Shown here: piece after piece, positions 14,190-24,619 of the stretch
Position numbering within the stretch: the stretch's first letter is position 1
Layout of the letters: each line of letters starts with the position of its first letter
Assembly: GCF_026210795.1 (NCBI RefSeq)
Contig: NC_089438.1
Location: 62,001-126,000, forward strand
DNA length: 64,000 nucleotides
DNA from: Rhizophagus irregularis
Taxonomy: Eukaryota; Glomeromycota; Glomeromycetes; Glomerales; Glomeraceae
Direction: 5' to 3'
Notes under the pieces: generated by a model
Told to the model about the DNA's origin: nothing
Databases searched by the model: none
The model's input: the letters and a program-made list of their open reading frames with translations, nothing else
Made by a program: the position numbers and the translations under genes

Positions 14190-15310
14190 ATCAATGAGGC
14201 TAATGTGGCACAAAATCACGTAGGGGTAAAAAAGTGATGGTGATACTGGAGAAGATGCTATTGTATTATATACTAATCTGCAGCAACATGTGATCATGTC
14301 ACTTGCTGTATATAGGGGTCGTTTAAAGTCATGTTCAATCATGTGACTTGACATTTTATGAATAAGCTATTTTTTTATAAACTAAGATTAATGTAAGTAT
14401 GAAAATTTTAGAATAAGTGTATTTTGATCTGCTTTACAAGTTTACTTAGTGAAAAAAAGCTGGTTTTAAACACTGTTTTTGACTTTACATATGAATGAAT
14501 AATCTTTGCTGATCATATCCAAACACAGGTCGAAAAGTGAAAAATCAGGCATCAATCAGTCACCAATCGGTCACCAATCAGGTACCTGATTGGTGACCGA
14601 TTGGTGACTGATTGGCATTTTCGTCAAATACCGTCACCAATCAGGCAGTTTGTTAACTTTTGATCCAGTGATCAGAAAAGAATGAAATATAGCTCATTGG
14701 AATCGTCTCAACAAGACGAATCTAATGGTAGTAAAATCGCATCTCTAGGATTAATAGTTAATAAAAAATTAAATAAAATATAAATGATACATTTTATTTT
14801 TATATTTTACTTAATTTCTCATCAAGTATTAATCCTAGAAATGCGATTTTACTACCATTAGATTCGTCTTGTTGAGACGATTCCAATGAGCTATATTTCA
14901 TCCTTTTCTGATCACTGGATCAAAAGTTAGTAAACTGCCTGATTGGTAACGGTATTTGGCGAAAATGCCAATTAGTTACCAATCAGTCACCAATCAGCTA
15001 TCTAATTGGTGACCGATTGGTGCCTGATTTTTCACTTTTCGACCTGTGAAAAATGGATAATGAAAATGAAAAAATTCAAATAAGTCAAAAACGGTATTCA
15101 AAACCCCATGTTGCGCACTAAGTAAACTTGCACAGCAGGCTAAAATACATATATTATGTATAATTTAAAAGTTTTATGTATTGGCAAAAAAGTTTTATTT
15201 GTAAAAAATAAATTTTTACAAGTTACGTGATTGAACATGGCTTTAGATAACCCCTGTATATAGTAATTCTGCAGCAAGTCACGTGATAGCAAATATGTGC
15301 TTTTTACTAG
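14190..15310. repeat. second imperfect palindrome around a CACAGG element
   Basis: Sequence at about 14263-14520 recurs inverted at about 15050-15300, including CTGCAGCAA and ACCCCTGTATATAG blocks. The left edge, near 14190, also repeats the loop region of the large foldback (the G-G-C-T-A-A-T-G block near 11870). The host palindrome was probably split by the CACAGG element at its centre. Confidence 0.6.
14524..15048. mobile_element. CACAGG-ended foldback MITE
   Basis: The terminal inverted repeat is CACAGGTCGAAAAGTG and its complement; the flanks give at best an AAA duplication. Near the ends are repeated CACCAATCAG / CTGATTGGTG palindromes. The inner arms carry a 60-bp core that also occurs in the element at 16127-16648. 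It is non-coding. Confidence 0.75.
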
Positions 15311-16126
15311 CCAGTTGTAGTCGTAATAAATAACAAATTACTGATGATACACAAAGCTATTATTAATGAATTTTTAATAAAAATTCGTTATACAAATATT
15401 CTGAATTTTGCTATATGATATTAAAAGCCCATTATAGTATTACCAAATTTTTTCATAATAAAAGTTAGATTAGTATGGACACTAAATTTGTTATAACGTA
15501 AGCCAACTATATATATTTAATTTTTTTTATTTGTATGTCAATCAAAATATTTATGACACTATATGTATTACAGTAAATGAATAATTTTTTTTTTTCAGAT
15601 AAGAAATCAATAAGATAATTTTTTGATTAAAAGTGATGAAACATATTAAGACAATGATACAGATTATTAAAGATCAATTGAATGAATTAAATTTTTTGAA
15701 TAGTTTGAACACTTATACAAGAAATAAAAATATTTTTAATGACCTTTAGTAAATTCCATTCATATTAGTAAATAAACAAGTTATTATTTAGATAAATTGT
15801 CTTTAAAAAAGTTGAGCTAGTAATAAAATAGCCAATATATCATTATCAGTTATACTGATTTACCAGTATATATTTCTTTATAAATATCATAAATACAGTA
15901 TCATATAATCTTGTTTTTCTGTACAATTATGTATTTTCAGTGATTCAGCATAACTAGGAAATGGTTCAGTTTCTTTTGGCAAAGCAAATAGTTTATAGAA
16001 GAACTAATCAATAGACTAGTGATTATAATTAAAGTAAAATAAAATATAATTACACATTTGAATCAAATTAAAAGGATTGAAGTTTTTTTTAAATACAGTC
16101 AAACCTCTATAATATACCGATAAGGT

Positions 16127-16648
16127 TCATCAGAAAATTTGTTTAGGCGTAATTTAGTGTAATATTTCGAAGGTGGTGTAAAATTTCGAAATATTACACT
16201 AAAAACGTAATATTACAAAAGTTTACACTTTTAAATTTAAATAATTATAGTAATTTAAGAATATCTCGCTATCTACTGATCCAATCAAGACGATCTATAG
16301 CTTATTGGAATCAGCTCATCAAGACGAATCGAATGGTAGTAAAATCGCATTTCTACAGTTGATAGAACGCTCTATAGTATACAATAAAGTTTTAAATTAA
16401 TAGAAAGCCATCTATTGAACGTAAAGATGCGATTTTACCACCATTCGATTCGTCTTGATGAGCTGATTCCAATGAGCTATAGATCGTCTTGATTGGATCA
16501 GTAGATAGTGAGATATTCTTAAATTACTATAATTATTTAAATTTAAAAGCGTAAACTTTTGTAATATTACGTTTTTAGTGTAATATTTCGAAATTTTACA
16601 CCACCTTCGAAATATTACACTAAATTACGCCTAAACAAATTTCCTGAT
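16127..16648. mobile_element. foldback MITE
   Basis: The two arms are almost perfect inverted complements, starting at CATCAGAAAATTTG on the left and ending with its complement on the right; the centre is near 16385. The left flank begins CAGTCAAACCTC, a sequence type seen at the ends of pogo/Tigger-like elements, but the right end does not show it. No target duplication could be fixed. Each arm contains the GACGAATC..AATGGTAG core shared with the 14524-15048 element. Confidence 0.7.
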
Positions 16649-17083
16649 GTTGTTTTAGGGAAAAAGTATCAGTATATTGAATTATTAGTATACAATTCTT
16701 TACTAAAAATGATATATTTTTTGACATATATTTTTAGTATTTCTGAATGCCTTACAAAAGCTCTACAAGAATATTTTGTTATACATTACAACCATATTAT
16801 CTGGACTTATAATTTCATCTCAGTATATTTGAAATTATTTTTTTATATTTTTGTCATACATTTTAAATAGATTTTGAAATAAATATTTATTAATTCAGTA
16901 ATCATTTACATAATAGCTTTACAATGTATTTATAATAGTTTTTTAATTAATTTGCAATCTTTATACAATATTCACAATGTTATTAAATTATATATTTAAC
17001 ACGTGATATACATTATTTTTTCTTATACTTCCTACTATTACCATCTGATTTTTGGCATTAAAGTATAGAACGTAATGATCCAT

Positions 17084-17600
17084 GTCGTCGGGCTGGTAGT
17101 GTGCCTCGCTAGCGCTCACCCCACCTCGGCCATGGCCTCGCAGTACCTACATCCCCCCTCCGTGGGGCAGGTTTACCTGCCACAGTACCATGGTCTGCCA
17201 CGGTATTTTTCCACTTTTTTTTTTTCTACATTTTTTCTTATATATAACTTACTATGACAACTATGGCAACTATGGCAGACTACTTAAAAACGGAATAAAA
17301 ATGTGAATAAAGCCGAAATCAAACAGAATCTCCTGCCATAGTACCTGCCATAGTACGAAAAATCTTATAATAATACTATGGCAGCCTTAGTCAGCCCCTC
17401 AGACCCCAAAACCCGATTCACGCTATGATTACCCTTTATATACTCACCTAGACCCTCCAAGTATGATTCCCTATGTCCTGAACTATGGCACCCGAACTAT
17501 GGCAGCCGAACTATGGCAGCCGAACTATGGCACCCGAACTATGACCACTTACCCCCGTCAGAAAAAATATATTCGGCAATTGAAGATTAGGTAACTATAA
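17084..17600. repeat. left terminal inverted repeat of the Polinton-class element
   Basis: The repeat starts GTCGTCGGGCTGG and ends GTAACTATAA. It matches the complement of 40542-41058 over 517 bp; by eye I count about four mismatches. Inside are five units of CCGAACTATGGCA at about 17480-17547 and further CTATGGCA or TGCCATAG copies. The inner edge holds the CAATTGAAGATTAGG motif that precedes the helicase, so this repeat doubles as a promoter. The 60-residue frame in it is not a gene. Confidence 0.92.
17579..17589 (+). promoter_or_regulatory. TTGAAGAT promoter-like motif, helicase
   Basis: ATTGAAGATTA lies in the inner edge of the terminal repeat, about 48 bases before the helicase ATG at 17629. 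The same motif precedes at least six other genes of the element. Confidence 0.6.
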
Positions 17601-17628
17601 ATTAGTACTCGATTTGATAGAACAAAAA

Positions 17629-19965
17629 ATGGCCGCTCAAGTTCCAGCAATCTTTAACCCCAACAACCGTTTCTTCTACGATGACCTTCTTAAAAAATGT
17701 GTAGGTACACACACGAAAGAAAGCGTCAATTCAGCAATCTTGGCTTCTGTGGCTTTCATCACCACAAAATCCGGCATGTGGATTAGAAAAAAGAAGGCTT
17801 ACAATGGAAGCATATACTTCGAGTTCGCCGCAGATCTTAAGGGGATTTCTACTAAGCACAAGGTAATTATTCGGTCAGATACCGGAGAAGACAGTGACGT
17901 GACCACATCCACCAAATTAAAGGATCTTCTTCTCCAAGCATCAATCGCAAAGATCTGTTATACAGATGTAAACTTCATGCCTTATCCCCCAAATGCGCCA
18001 AAGTATAATCCTGAATTCTTCAATCTCTTCCTAGGTTTCAGGGCCCAACCCGCTAAGCGCATCAAACCAAACCTAGTTAATCCAATCATCCGACACGTTC
18101 ATGAGGTATGGTGTGCAGAGGACAAGCAATTAACTATATACATCCTCAACTGGCTCGCATTTCTAATTCAAAATCCAGACAAAAAACCCGGTACAGCAAT
18201 TATCATGCGCAGTCCCCCCAGATGTGGTAAGAATATCTTAACCGATTTTATCGGAGAACGTATTCTCGGCCGTGAAAATTTCCTCTCCACTACTCGTCTT
18301 GAAGATGTAATGGGAAGGTTCAATGTGGCTGTTCGTGCCAAAAAACTTATCATCCTCAATGAATGCGATATGTCAGGCAAGGAATGGCACGGGGCAAACA
18401 ACCGACTCAAGAGTTTAATCACCGAGCCTTACATCTCTATTGAGGAAAAGGGGATAGATGTGAAGGTTATTGATGACTTTGCTGGCTACATGATCCTTAG
18501 TAATCATGCTATGCCAATTCGCATAGAAATGGGAGATGAAAGATTTGTAGTTCTCAACGTCTCAGCCAAATATAAGGGCAATAGAGAATACTTCGGTTCT
18601 CTCGTAAAAGTATTAGAAAATCCGGATACAGCCAGTTCCTTCATGTCCTATCTACTTAGCCGAGACTTAACTGGCTTCAATCCCCGATCTATTCCTGATA
18701 CTCAAATGAAACAGGAGTTAATTGAAGCAAGTATCCCGAATCCCCAGCGTTTTATACAATATTACCTTGAAATGATGTGGCCCGACAATTGCGACACACT
18801 TGAAATCCCGTGTACAAATTTCTATAGCACTTACCAGAATTGGTGCAGTGAGAAGGGTGAAAACAAAATACTAAGTGACAATAAATTCGGTATGGAGATT
18901 AAACAATTCGCCCCTAAAATGCGTGTAAGCCGCTCAGGTACCCGAATAAACTATTACATACTAGATAAAGCAAAAATCGTGGAGAATTTTAGTAAAGTAA
19001 TCCAAGATGTACAAGACGTACAGGAAGCACCAGTAGAGGGAGTAGAGTTAGTTGCCGAGAAACCCGCTGAGGAAAAACCCGCTGAGAAAAAACCTGAACC
19101 CGCTGAGGAAAAACCCACTGAGAAAAAACCCAAACCCGCTGAGGAAAAACCCGCTGAGAAAAAACCCGAACCCGCTAAGGAAAAACCTGCACCTGTAATT
19201 CGCAAGACTCCTCCACCGCTTCCACCCAAGCCTGACCACTTAAAAGAACGTCCACAAGAGTTAAGAAAAGAACAACCAGATCCCGATGAAGATACTAATG
19301 AGTCAAACACTGATAAATCTATAGATAACTTCTCAGATTGTTATCTATCTGACGAGGAACCCGACCAAGAAGAACCTATCCCCGAGCCAGATAACTACGA
19401 CGTTTTAGATGACTTGCTATCTGACTCAGATTTTACAACTGTGAACCCAGCTCCTGAACAACAACCCGAGTATCCCGCAGAATCTTCTGCATCTGTCACT
19501 AAGCCTGACCCAGAACCAGCTTCTGAAGAGCAATTTATCCCAGAACCCGACACAGAACCAGAAGTTGACCAGGATCCTGAACCAAAGGAAGGCACTCGAG
19601 CGCACTGGGCTTGGCAAGAAAGGCACCGATGGGATCGCAAACCATGGGTTAAAAATTTAAAGGACCAGGTCTTCAATGATCTCTACAATACAGGTAAGGA
19701 ATTATGGGCCAAGTACCAAGACGCGTCAGACGAATATGACTGGGAAATACTCGCGTTTGAAATAGAGGAATGTCCCACAACGCGTATTGAGGACGAGTAC
19801 CAGTACTACCTTATGGAGGTAGTAGACCGCTTCAAGGACTGGATTGAATATAATGGATACTTACCTAAAATACCTAGCCGTAAAGAACTCGCAGATTTAA
19901 TAAGAATATACAAGGAGAATCGTAATGCCGAGATTATTCCCACCCCTCTGGTTATGAAACTATGA
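17629..19965 (+). CDS. superfamily 3 helicase (D5-like), with long acidic/proline-rich tail
   Basis: A 778-aa protein starting M-A-A-Q-V-P; the frame extends five codons upstream only through a TTG. Residues about 150-300 hold an SF3 ATPase: Walker A S-P-P-R-C-G-K-N near 195, Walker B I-I-L-N-E-C-D near 240, and the sensor segment M-I-L-S-N-H near 290. This is the core of D5-like replicative helicases of large DNA viruses and Polinton-like viruses, which unwind DNA for the element's own polymerase. I see no archaeo-eukaryotic primase motifs at the N-terminus. Residues about 470-525 are repeats of E-K-P-A-E, followed by a Pro/Glu/Asp-rich disordered region to about 660 and a folded-looking acidic C-terminus. 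It overlaps the next small frame by 4 bases (ATGA). Confidence 0.88.
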   Translation: MAAQVPAIFNPNNRFFYDDLLKKCVGTHTKESVNSAILASVAFITTKSGMWIRKKKAYNGSIYFEFAADLKGISTKHKVIIRSDTGEDSDVTTSTKLKDLLLQASIAKICYTDVNFMPYPPNAPKYNPEFFNLFLGFRAQPAKRIKPNLVNPIIRHVHEVWCAEDKQLTIYILNWLAFLIQNPDKKPGTAIIMRSPPRCGKNILTDFIGERILGRENFLSTTRLEDVMGRFNVAVRAKKLIILNECDMSGKEWHGANNRLKSLITEPYISIEEKGIDVKVIDDFAGYMILSNHAMPIRIEMGDERFVVLNVSAKYKGNREYFGSLVKVLENPDTASSFMSYLLSRDLTGFNPRSIPDTQMKQELIEASIPNPQRFIQYYLEMMWPDNCDTLEIPCTNFYSTYQNWCSEKGENKILSDNKFGMEIKQFAPKMRVSRSGTRINYYILDKAKIVENFSKVIQDVQDVQEAPVEGVELVAEKPAEEKPAEKKPEPAEEKPTEKKPKPAEEKPAEKKPEPAKEKPAPVIRKTPPPLPPKPDHLKERPQELRKEQPDPDEDTNESNTDKSIDNFSDCYLSDEEPDQEEPIPEPDNYDVLDDLLSDSDFTTVNPAPEQQPEYPAESSASVTKPDPEPASEEQFIPEPDTEPEVDQDPEPKEGTRAHWAWQERHRWDRKPWVKNLKDQVFNDLYNTGKELWAKYQDASDEYDWEILAFEIEECPTTRIEDEYQYYLMEVVDRFKDWIEYNGYLPKIPSRKELADLIRIYKENRNAEIIPTPLVMKL

Positions 19966-20105
19966 GGGCAGATAAGGGTAAAGCGCGAGAGATCCCCGAA
20001 GAACGTCCAAAAACCGATATGGAACGTGAATGGGAGGCTGCCAATGGAATCATCGATGACTGGGACGAAGAGGATACTGAGGGCGCTATCAACGACATAT
20101 TGTAA
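19962..20105 (+). CDS. small acidic protein coupled to the helicase
   Basis: A 47-aa frame whose ATG overlaps the helicase stop codon as ATGA. The product is highly charged, with basic and acidic blocks and a D-D-W-D-E-E-D stretch. Nothing in it identifies a function. The tight overlap and lack of a separate TTGAAGAT motif suggest it is translated from the helicase transcript by termination-reinitiation, if at all. It could instead be the remnant of a longer helicase C-terminus after a frameshift. Confidence 0.5.
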   Translation: MRADKGKAREIPEERPKTDMEREWEAANGIIDDWDEEDTEGAINDIL

Positions 20106-20164
20106 GCGCTATTTGAGATTATTTCTTTTTTTTTTCGTATATATATAGAAAGATATTATTTATA

Positions 20165-20174
20165 GTTGAAGACA
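20165..20174 (+). promoter_or_regulatory. TTGAAGAC promoter-like motif, DNA polymerase
   Basis: AGTTGAAGAC ends 17 bases before the polymerase ATG at 20191, in AT-rich sequence with a TATATATAG block just upstream. Confidence 0.5.
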
Positions 20175-20190
20175 AATCATATACATAAAA

Positions 20191-23100
20191 ATGCAATACT
20201 CAAGAATTGCCCGCACTTTACCAACACGACCTGACATCAAGGAACTTCAGTATTCCGGTACTCGCTTTTCCAGAGGAGCTATCGCCAGACTCGGTCAGAC
20301 TCTCCAGACGCGATTTCCAGATAGAAAGTTCCAGATCCTACTTCCCTATGAAAACTGGAAACCCGGTGGATGGACATCAGGAAACCAACCAGCCAGCCTC
20401 TTTTCACTATTAGACCATTATGATGAAGCACAACTACCGGATGACGCAGACCCTGATTATTTTGAACGATTCATAATTTATGCAAGAGATAGTCCACCGG
20501 CCGCAGGAGGATGCAATGGGGAGCTAAATGATTGCCTGTATGAATGCCTAAAAAATATTTACGGCACATTCTCTAAAATGCCAAAGTCAATCGAAAAGCC
20601 CGAGTATATCAAAAAGGCATTAGGTCTCAATCGCGATGCTCCCATCCCAGTTTCATGCATGGACAAGGTTGAACAACTCGCAGGAAGTCTCACAATTAAT
20701 ATTGTGGGGGACATTACCCGAATCTCTAAGAGTAAGTCCGATAGATGTGTAACACTCATCCTATCAGAAGGCCATTACTCCCTCGCGTTAAATCCCGGAA
20801 GACTCCACCCCAGTAAAATAGATAGAAAGCGTAATTTACCCATCGTATACCATGAAGATGGGACCAATAATGTAGTCACAATATACAACGGCAAAACGGT
20901 TAAGTCTTGTACAATTGCGCAGTTTCAAAAAACTAAGAATTCCAAGAGTTCCTTTATCTCTGTTGAGAAAAACCGTAAAACGGGAATATATGAAACTCTT
21001 GAAGAAGCATATCAGAGAATCCACGAGGAGCGGGATGTCTTCTTACAAACTACAAAGAAGTTCGGTTTAGGAATCGACTTATCATACCATAACTGGTCTT
21101 ACAAAAGAACGGCTCTCTGGTTATTCGAACGATTAAGTGTAGGGATTCCAGCCAATGATCCTCTTGACCCGATAGAAGCAGAGTGGTTAAGTGATGCAAT
21201 GATGGGAGGATTAATCTGGGCAGATAACGAGTGGAAGGGCTATGGAAGACAGTACGACGCAACAAGTTTATACCCGAGTATTCAACAATCGAATGCAAAC
21301 TTTCCAATCAGACGGGGTAAATTCCAGACACTTAATGACTTTGTTGACCACAGGGGTTATGCCTTGTATGGATTATTCTGTGCCAAGGTAAGTGGGAATA
21401 ATATTCTCTTCCGACAGAATAAAAGGGGAATCTATACATTCATCGACTTACAACGAGCAAAAAAACTTGGTCTTAATATACAGTTAATACAGAATGGTGA
21501 GATCCCCCAATTCCCTCTGTCATCAATTTACAGAGTTGCCACATCGAACGGGCATTCCCATGGTCGAACGAACGAATAAACGAACGAACGAACAATTAAA
21601 CGAGCGAACAATTAATCAACAACATAATCAAACAACATAATCAACAAACAACATACAACAACATATAACAACATATAACAACATATAACAACAACATTCT
21701 TGGTTCACAAAATAAATAGCGTTAGTAATATAAAACGTCGAACGATATAAAATAAACTTTAACTTCTCTAAATTTTCCCCAAATTATATCCACTTTTACC
21801 TTTAATTTCAAACTTCGATAGCTCTCGCTACGAATTATTACTTTTCAAAACATATATTTAATTCATCTTAAAATTTTTATTTGTTTAATTAAAATTAATT
21901 AAGCGAACATTAATTAAAGTTTAGGGCGAACCTATTACCTTTAATTAACATTAAACTTCATTAACAAATAATTAAATGAAACTTATATTTTATTTGAGTT
22001 CTGTGGATGAGAACTATGGAATTACTTTGAATTCCGCTCTCTATATATACAATTTTTATGCTACTTTCTATTCTATCTATATACTATCTTTTATATTCTT
22101 TACATATTATCGTTGAACTATCTTTCTAATATACTTCTTTTATGTTCTTTTACATATTATCTTTGAACTATCTTTTTAATATACTATTTATATTCTAAAT
22201 ACGCTATCTTTTAATATGCTATCTTATATATTATTTTATATATTATCTTTTCTATTATTCGAATATTACATCGTAAAGAAATAATTTATAACCCATCTTT
22301 TATGGCTGTGCTATCTTTTCTTTAAAATAATCTTTCAAATATTATGTCGTAAAGATATAATCCATCTTTTGTGGCTGTGTTATCTTTTTATATATGTTCT
22401 TTTTAATATGTTATCTTTTATATTCCATCTTTATACTATCTCTTCATATTATCTTTTATATTATTTCGTGTTCTTTAATCTTTCCGACATTATTTTATAT
22501 GTTCTTTTAATCCACTTTATGTGTTTTGCTTATAATTTATCTTCTGTGGCTTATAATTATTCTTTCTTATCGTTCTTATTGTTAAAGATCGCTAAGCCGC
22601 AAATGATCGACTCTATTTTTCCTATTGGTTCTTTGTCAATCATTTGATAAATATTACATCATGTAGATCATTACTCTTCCTAAATGTTTATCCTTTTCGG
22701 CTAATTATTTATCCATCCACGCCAATTCACAATCAATTTGTTCGTTCTTAATATTTGGAAATTACATTTGGTGGTTGAATTTTATCATCTTTTCATGCTT
22801 GATATTCGACCGTTTACAATGGGAAGCCAAATGCATTGATATATGATAGAGAAGCGAGAATCCCTGGAACTGTAATATTCGGTGAGTATGTACACTTCCT
22901 CTTCAAAATTAAAAACCAGGGTGGCGTAGCTGGCCGCGTGGCAAAGCGAGTTCTCAACACATTATGGGGAGCATTATGCCAGAGGAAGCGTAATTACAAG
23001 ACACTCACCACAGATCAAACAGACCCATTTACATTTCCAGAGGGCCATACACTCGACTCTATCATACCAGTAGGATCTGACCAGTGGCGATTCCAGTTTA

Positions 23101-23369
23101 CAAACCCGGGTAATCCCTTCAAAGGTGAGTATCCCAGGATCGCCCCATTCTTATTAGCACGTGGTCGCAAAATCACATCTGAGGCAATTCAACCATACAA
23201 GGATAAAGTACGACATATCCATACAGACGGATTTATTTTAGAAGAACAGCCAGATAGCCCCGCGCTTTTCACTTGTTCAGAGAATGCAGATACGACTCTA
23301 AAGACTTTCAAGTTTGAAACCGCGGGATACTGCCATGTGAAAAATGCGAACAAGGTTATCTGGACATGA
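20191..23369 (+). pseudogene. family B DNA polymerase, interrupted by a solo LTR
   Basis: The coding parts are 20191-21497 and about 22823-23369. The 1.3-kb sequence between them carries a target duplication, and the two parts are in register without it, equivalent to 617 aa. Palm motif A (D-A-T-S-L-Y-P-S, near residue 356) lies before the insertion. Motif B (K-R-V-L-N-T-L-W-G) and motif C (H-T-D-G-F) lie after it. The break therefore separates catalytic motifs and the copy should be dead unless the LTR is bypassed. It is shorter than typical Polinton polymerases (about 1,000 aa or more), and I see no 3'-5' exonuclease motifs. Residues about 110-200 instead show a cysteine in an N-D-C-L-Y-E-C-L context and a later G-H-Y-S-L, resembling cysteine-peptidase layouts. 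Protein priming is inferred from the element class. Confidence 0.85.
21498..22818. mobile_element. solo LTR inserted in the polymerase gene
   Basis: The insert begins TGAGATCCCCC and ends ..CGTTTACA, TG..CA as in LTRs. AATGG is repeated at 21493-21497 and 22818-22822; whether the duplication is 4 or 5 bases depends on where the last A is assigned. Near the left end is a CGAA microsatellite (about 21565-21605). The last 250 bp recur inverted at 41134-41424, which supports this being a repeat family. There is no internal region, so it is probably a solo LTR left by recombination. Confidence 0.75.
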
Positions 23370-23387
23370 TTGCTAGGGACCGGTATG

Positions 23388-23398
23388 TATATTTTTTA
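23388..23398 (+). terminator. TATATTTTTTA motif after the polymerase gene
   Basis: Exact TATATTTTTTA 19 bases after the polymerase stop codon. The same 11-mer is at 24013 and 24550, and with one change at 25070. A role in 3'-end formation, similar to the T-rich early terminator of poxviruses, is inference. It could also act as a TATA-type element for the next gene. Confidence 0.35.
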
Positions 23399-23432
23399 CT
23401 GACATATCGTTATGGCATAATTGAATAAACCT

Positions 23433-23957
23433 ATGGGATATGTAATCTTACGAGATACCCAAATGCAAAACACCGACGGATTAGGTAGACAAGACGATGA
23501 AAGTTTCCACGCGTGGGCTAAGCGCATTCAGAATGCTGTGCAATATTATGAGACTTGTAGTAGAATAGGTTTTCATAGGCGGCTACCTTATCCAAGGTCT
23601 CGTCAAGCTGTATATGCTTATATTGTGCACATTAGAAGAATAGTATCACGACTACCAAATAGGTGGTACTGTACCTACTGTAAATCTTTTATTGATCGCG
23701 GATGGGGAGCTGACGCTTTCATGGATCAAGCGGTGCGACTACATTTATATAGTTGCCCAAAGCATTTTAATTTCGACTATTATACTCATCATGCTGAAAT
23801 GATCCAGAATGCCTTTAGGAGATATATAGAAAGAAGGAACAATAAAGCGGCTAGGATAATCCAGAAAGTCGCTATCCCCTGGTTATATAGACCAGGCTCT
23901 CCATTGATACAAAAGGCTGAGCGACACTTCTACTGCCTCGCAGTATCCCAAGTGTAA
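23433..23957 (+). CDS. unknown protein with CxxC zinc-like motif and IQ repeats
   Basis: A 174-aa frame; I take the ATG at 23433 because the longer frame starts with TTG. Residues about 79-105 contain C-x-x-C, then H and C-P-K-H, resembling a small zinc finger. Residues about 120-150 contain I-Q-N-A-F-R-R-Y and A-A-R-I-I-Q-K, fitting the IQ motif that binds calmodulin-like proteins. The protein is basic. An A-A-T-T-G-A-A-T-A variant of the shared motif lies close before the start. The function is unknown; DNA or virion-associated roles are possible. Confidence 0.65.
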   Translation: MGYVILRDTQMQNTDGLGRQDDESFHAWAKRIQNAVQYYETCSRIGFHRRLPYPRSRQAVYAYIVHIRRIVSRLPNRWYCTYCKSFIDRGWGADAFMDQAVRLHLYSCPKHFNFDYYTHHAEMIQNAFRRYIERRNNKAARIIQKVAIPWLYRPGSPLIQKAERHFYCLAVSQV

Positions 23958-24002
23958 ACCCCGAGGTTCATATTTATTTTTTCTCATTCGAATGAACAGG
24001 TA

Positions 24003-24013
24003 ACTGAAGATTT
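24003..24013 (+). promoter_or_regulatory. CTGAAGAT promoter-like motif
   Basis: AACTGAAGATT lies 26 bases before the ATG at 24040, followed by a TATATTTTTTA block at 24013-24023. Confidence 0.5.
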
Positions 24014-24039
24014 ATATTTTTTACAAAGTACAAAGAATC

Positions 24040-24510
24040 ATGTCAACATATACCGAATTCACAAGCATTGTTAACAGCACTGACAGCACTAGTGAGGAGG
24101 TTATTTACGAGGCATCGCGCATTCAGCCTAGTGTTATCTCTGACGAAACTGTCCCCAAGATTATCCGCGCATTAAAAGATACTATAGTAGTCGCATTAGT
24201 ATCTGGGTTTAGCAAAACCAGTTACCTCGTCCAGGACCACGTGAAGTATATCAAGCGAATCCAGACGGCAAATTCTCCTGTATCATATGTGAAGTTCGTG
24301 GCCAGAAAACTCTTCCCAGATAATGCGGCATATACTGCTAAAATAGCAAAAATCCGCGAATCATACAAGAATAAACAAGCTCTCCTAGATAAGCTTGAGG
24401 CCCTCTTCGAATTGTATTATAATGCGACTAAGGACTCATCAACCGGTCCCCCAAAGCGAGCTATTACTAAAAACGAGGCTGAGAAAACCTTAACAGAACT
24501 TCTTGCATAA
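24040..24510 (+). CDS. unknown 156-aa protein of the Polinton-class element
   Basis: I do not recognise this protein. It starts M-S-T-Y-T-E-F-T, is predicted mostly helical from its spacing of charged and hydrophobic residues, and has a Lys/Glu-rich helix around residues 105-130. There is no signal peptide or membrane segment. It lies in a same-strand row with its own TTGAAGAT-like motif and T-rich 3' element, so it is probably a genuine gene of the element. Confidence 0.65.
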   Translation: MSTYTEFTSIVNSTDSTSEEVIYEASRIQPSVISDETVPKIIRALKDTIVVALVSGFSKTSYLVQDHVKYIKRIQTANSPVSYVKFVARKLFPDNAAYTAKIAKIRESYKNKQALLDKLEALFELYYNATKDSSTGPPKRAITKNEAEKTLTELLA

Positions 24511-24549
24511 GCGGCTCCTGTGGTCCTACGATTCTGTACGAATTTAGTC

Positions 24550-24560
24550 TATATTTTTTA
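24550..24560 (+). terminator. TATATTTTTTA motif
   Basis: Exact copy of the 11-mer, 40 bases after the stop codon of the preceding gene and before the next TTGAAGAT motif. Confidence 0.35.
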
Positions 24561-24583
24561 TCCATGTGTAATAGGCATACAGT

Positions 24584-24594
24584 AATTGAAGATA
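24584..24594 (+). promoter_or_regulatory. TTGAAGAT promoter-like motif, F-box gene
   Basis: AATTGAAGATA, 25 bases before the ATG at 24620. Confidence 0.6.
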
Positions 24595-24619
24595 GCTATA
24601 GTATAAGTAACATAACATC

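Noticed and set aside
17075-17257. 60-residue frame repeated at 40885-41067
   Set aside because: The identical product reflects the terminal inverted repeat; the frame runs past the repeat edge into a different flank and has no promoter motif.
18954-19310. Gly/Ser-rich minus-strand frames (also 19048-19239 and 19395-19676)
   Set aside because: Antisense shadows of the helicase's repetitive proline/glutamate-rich tail.
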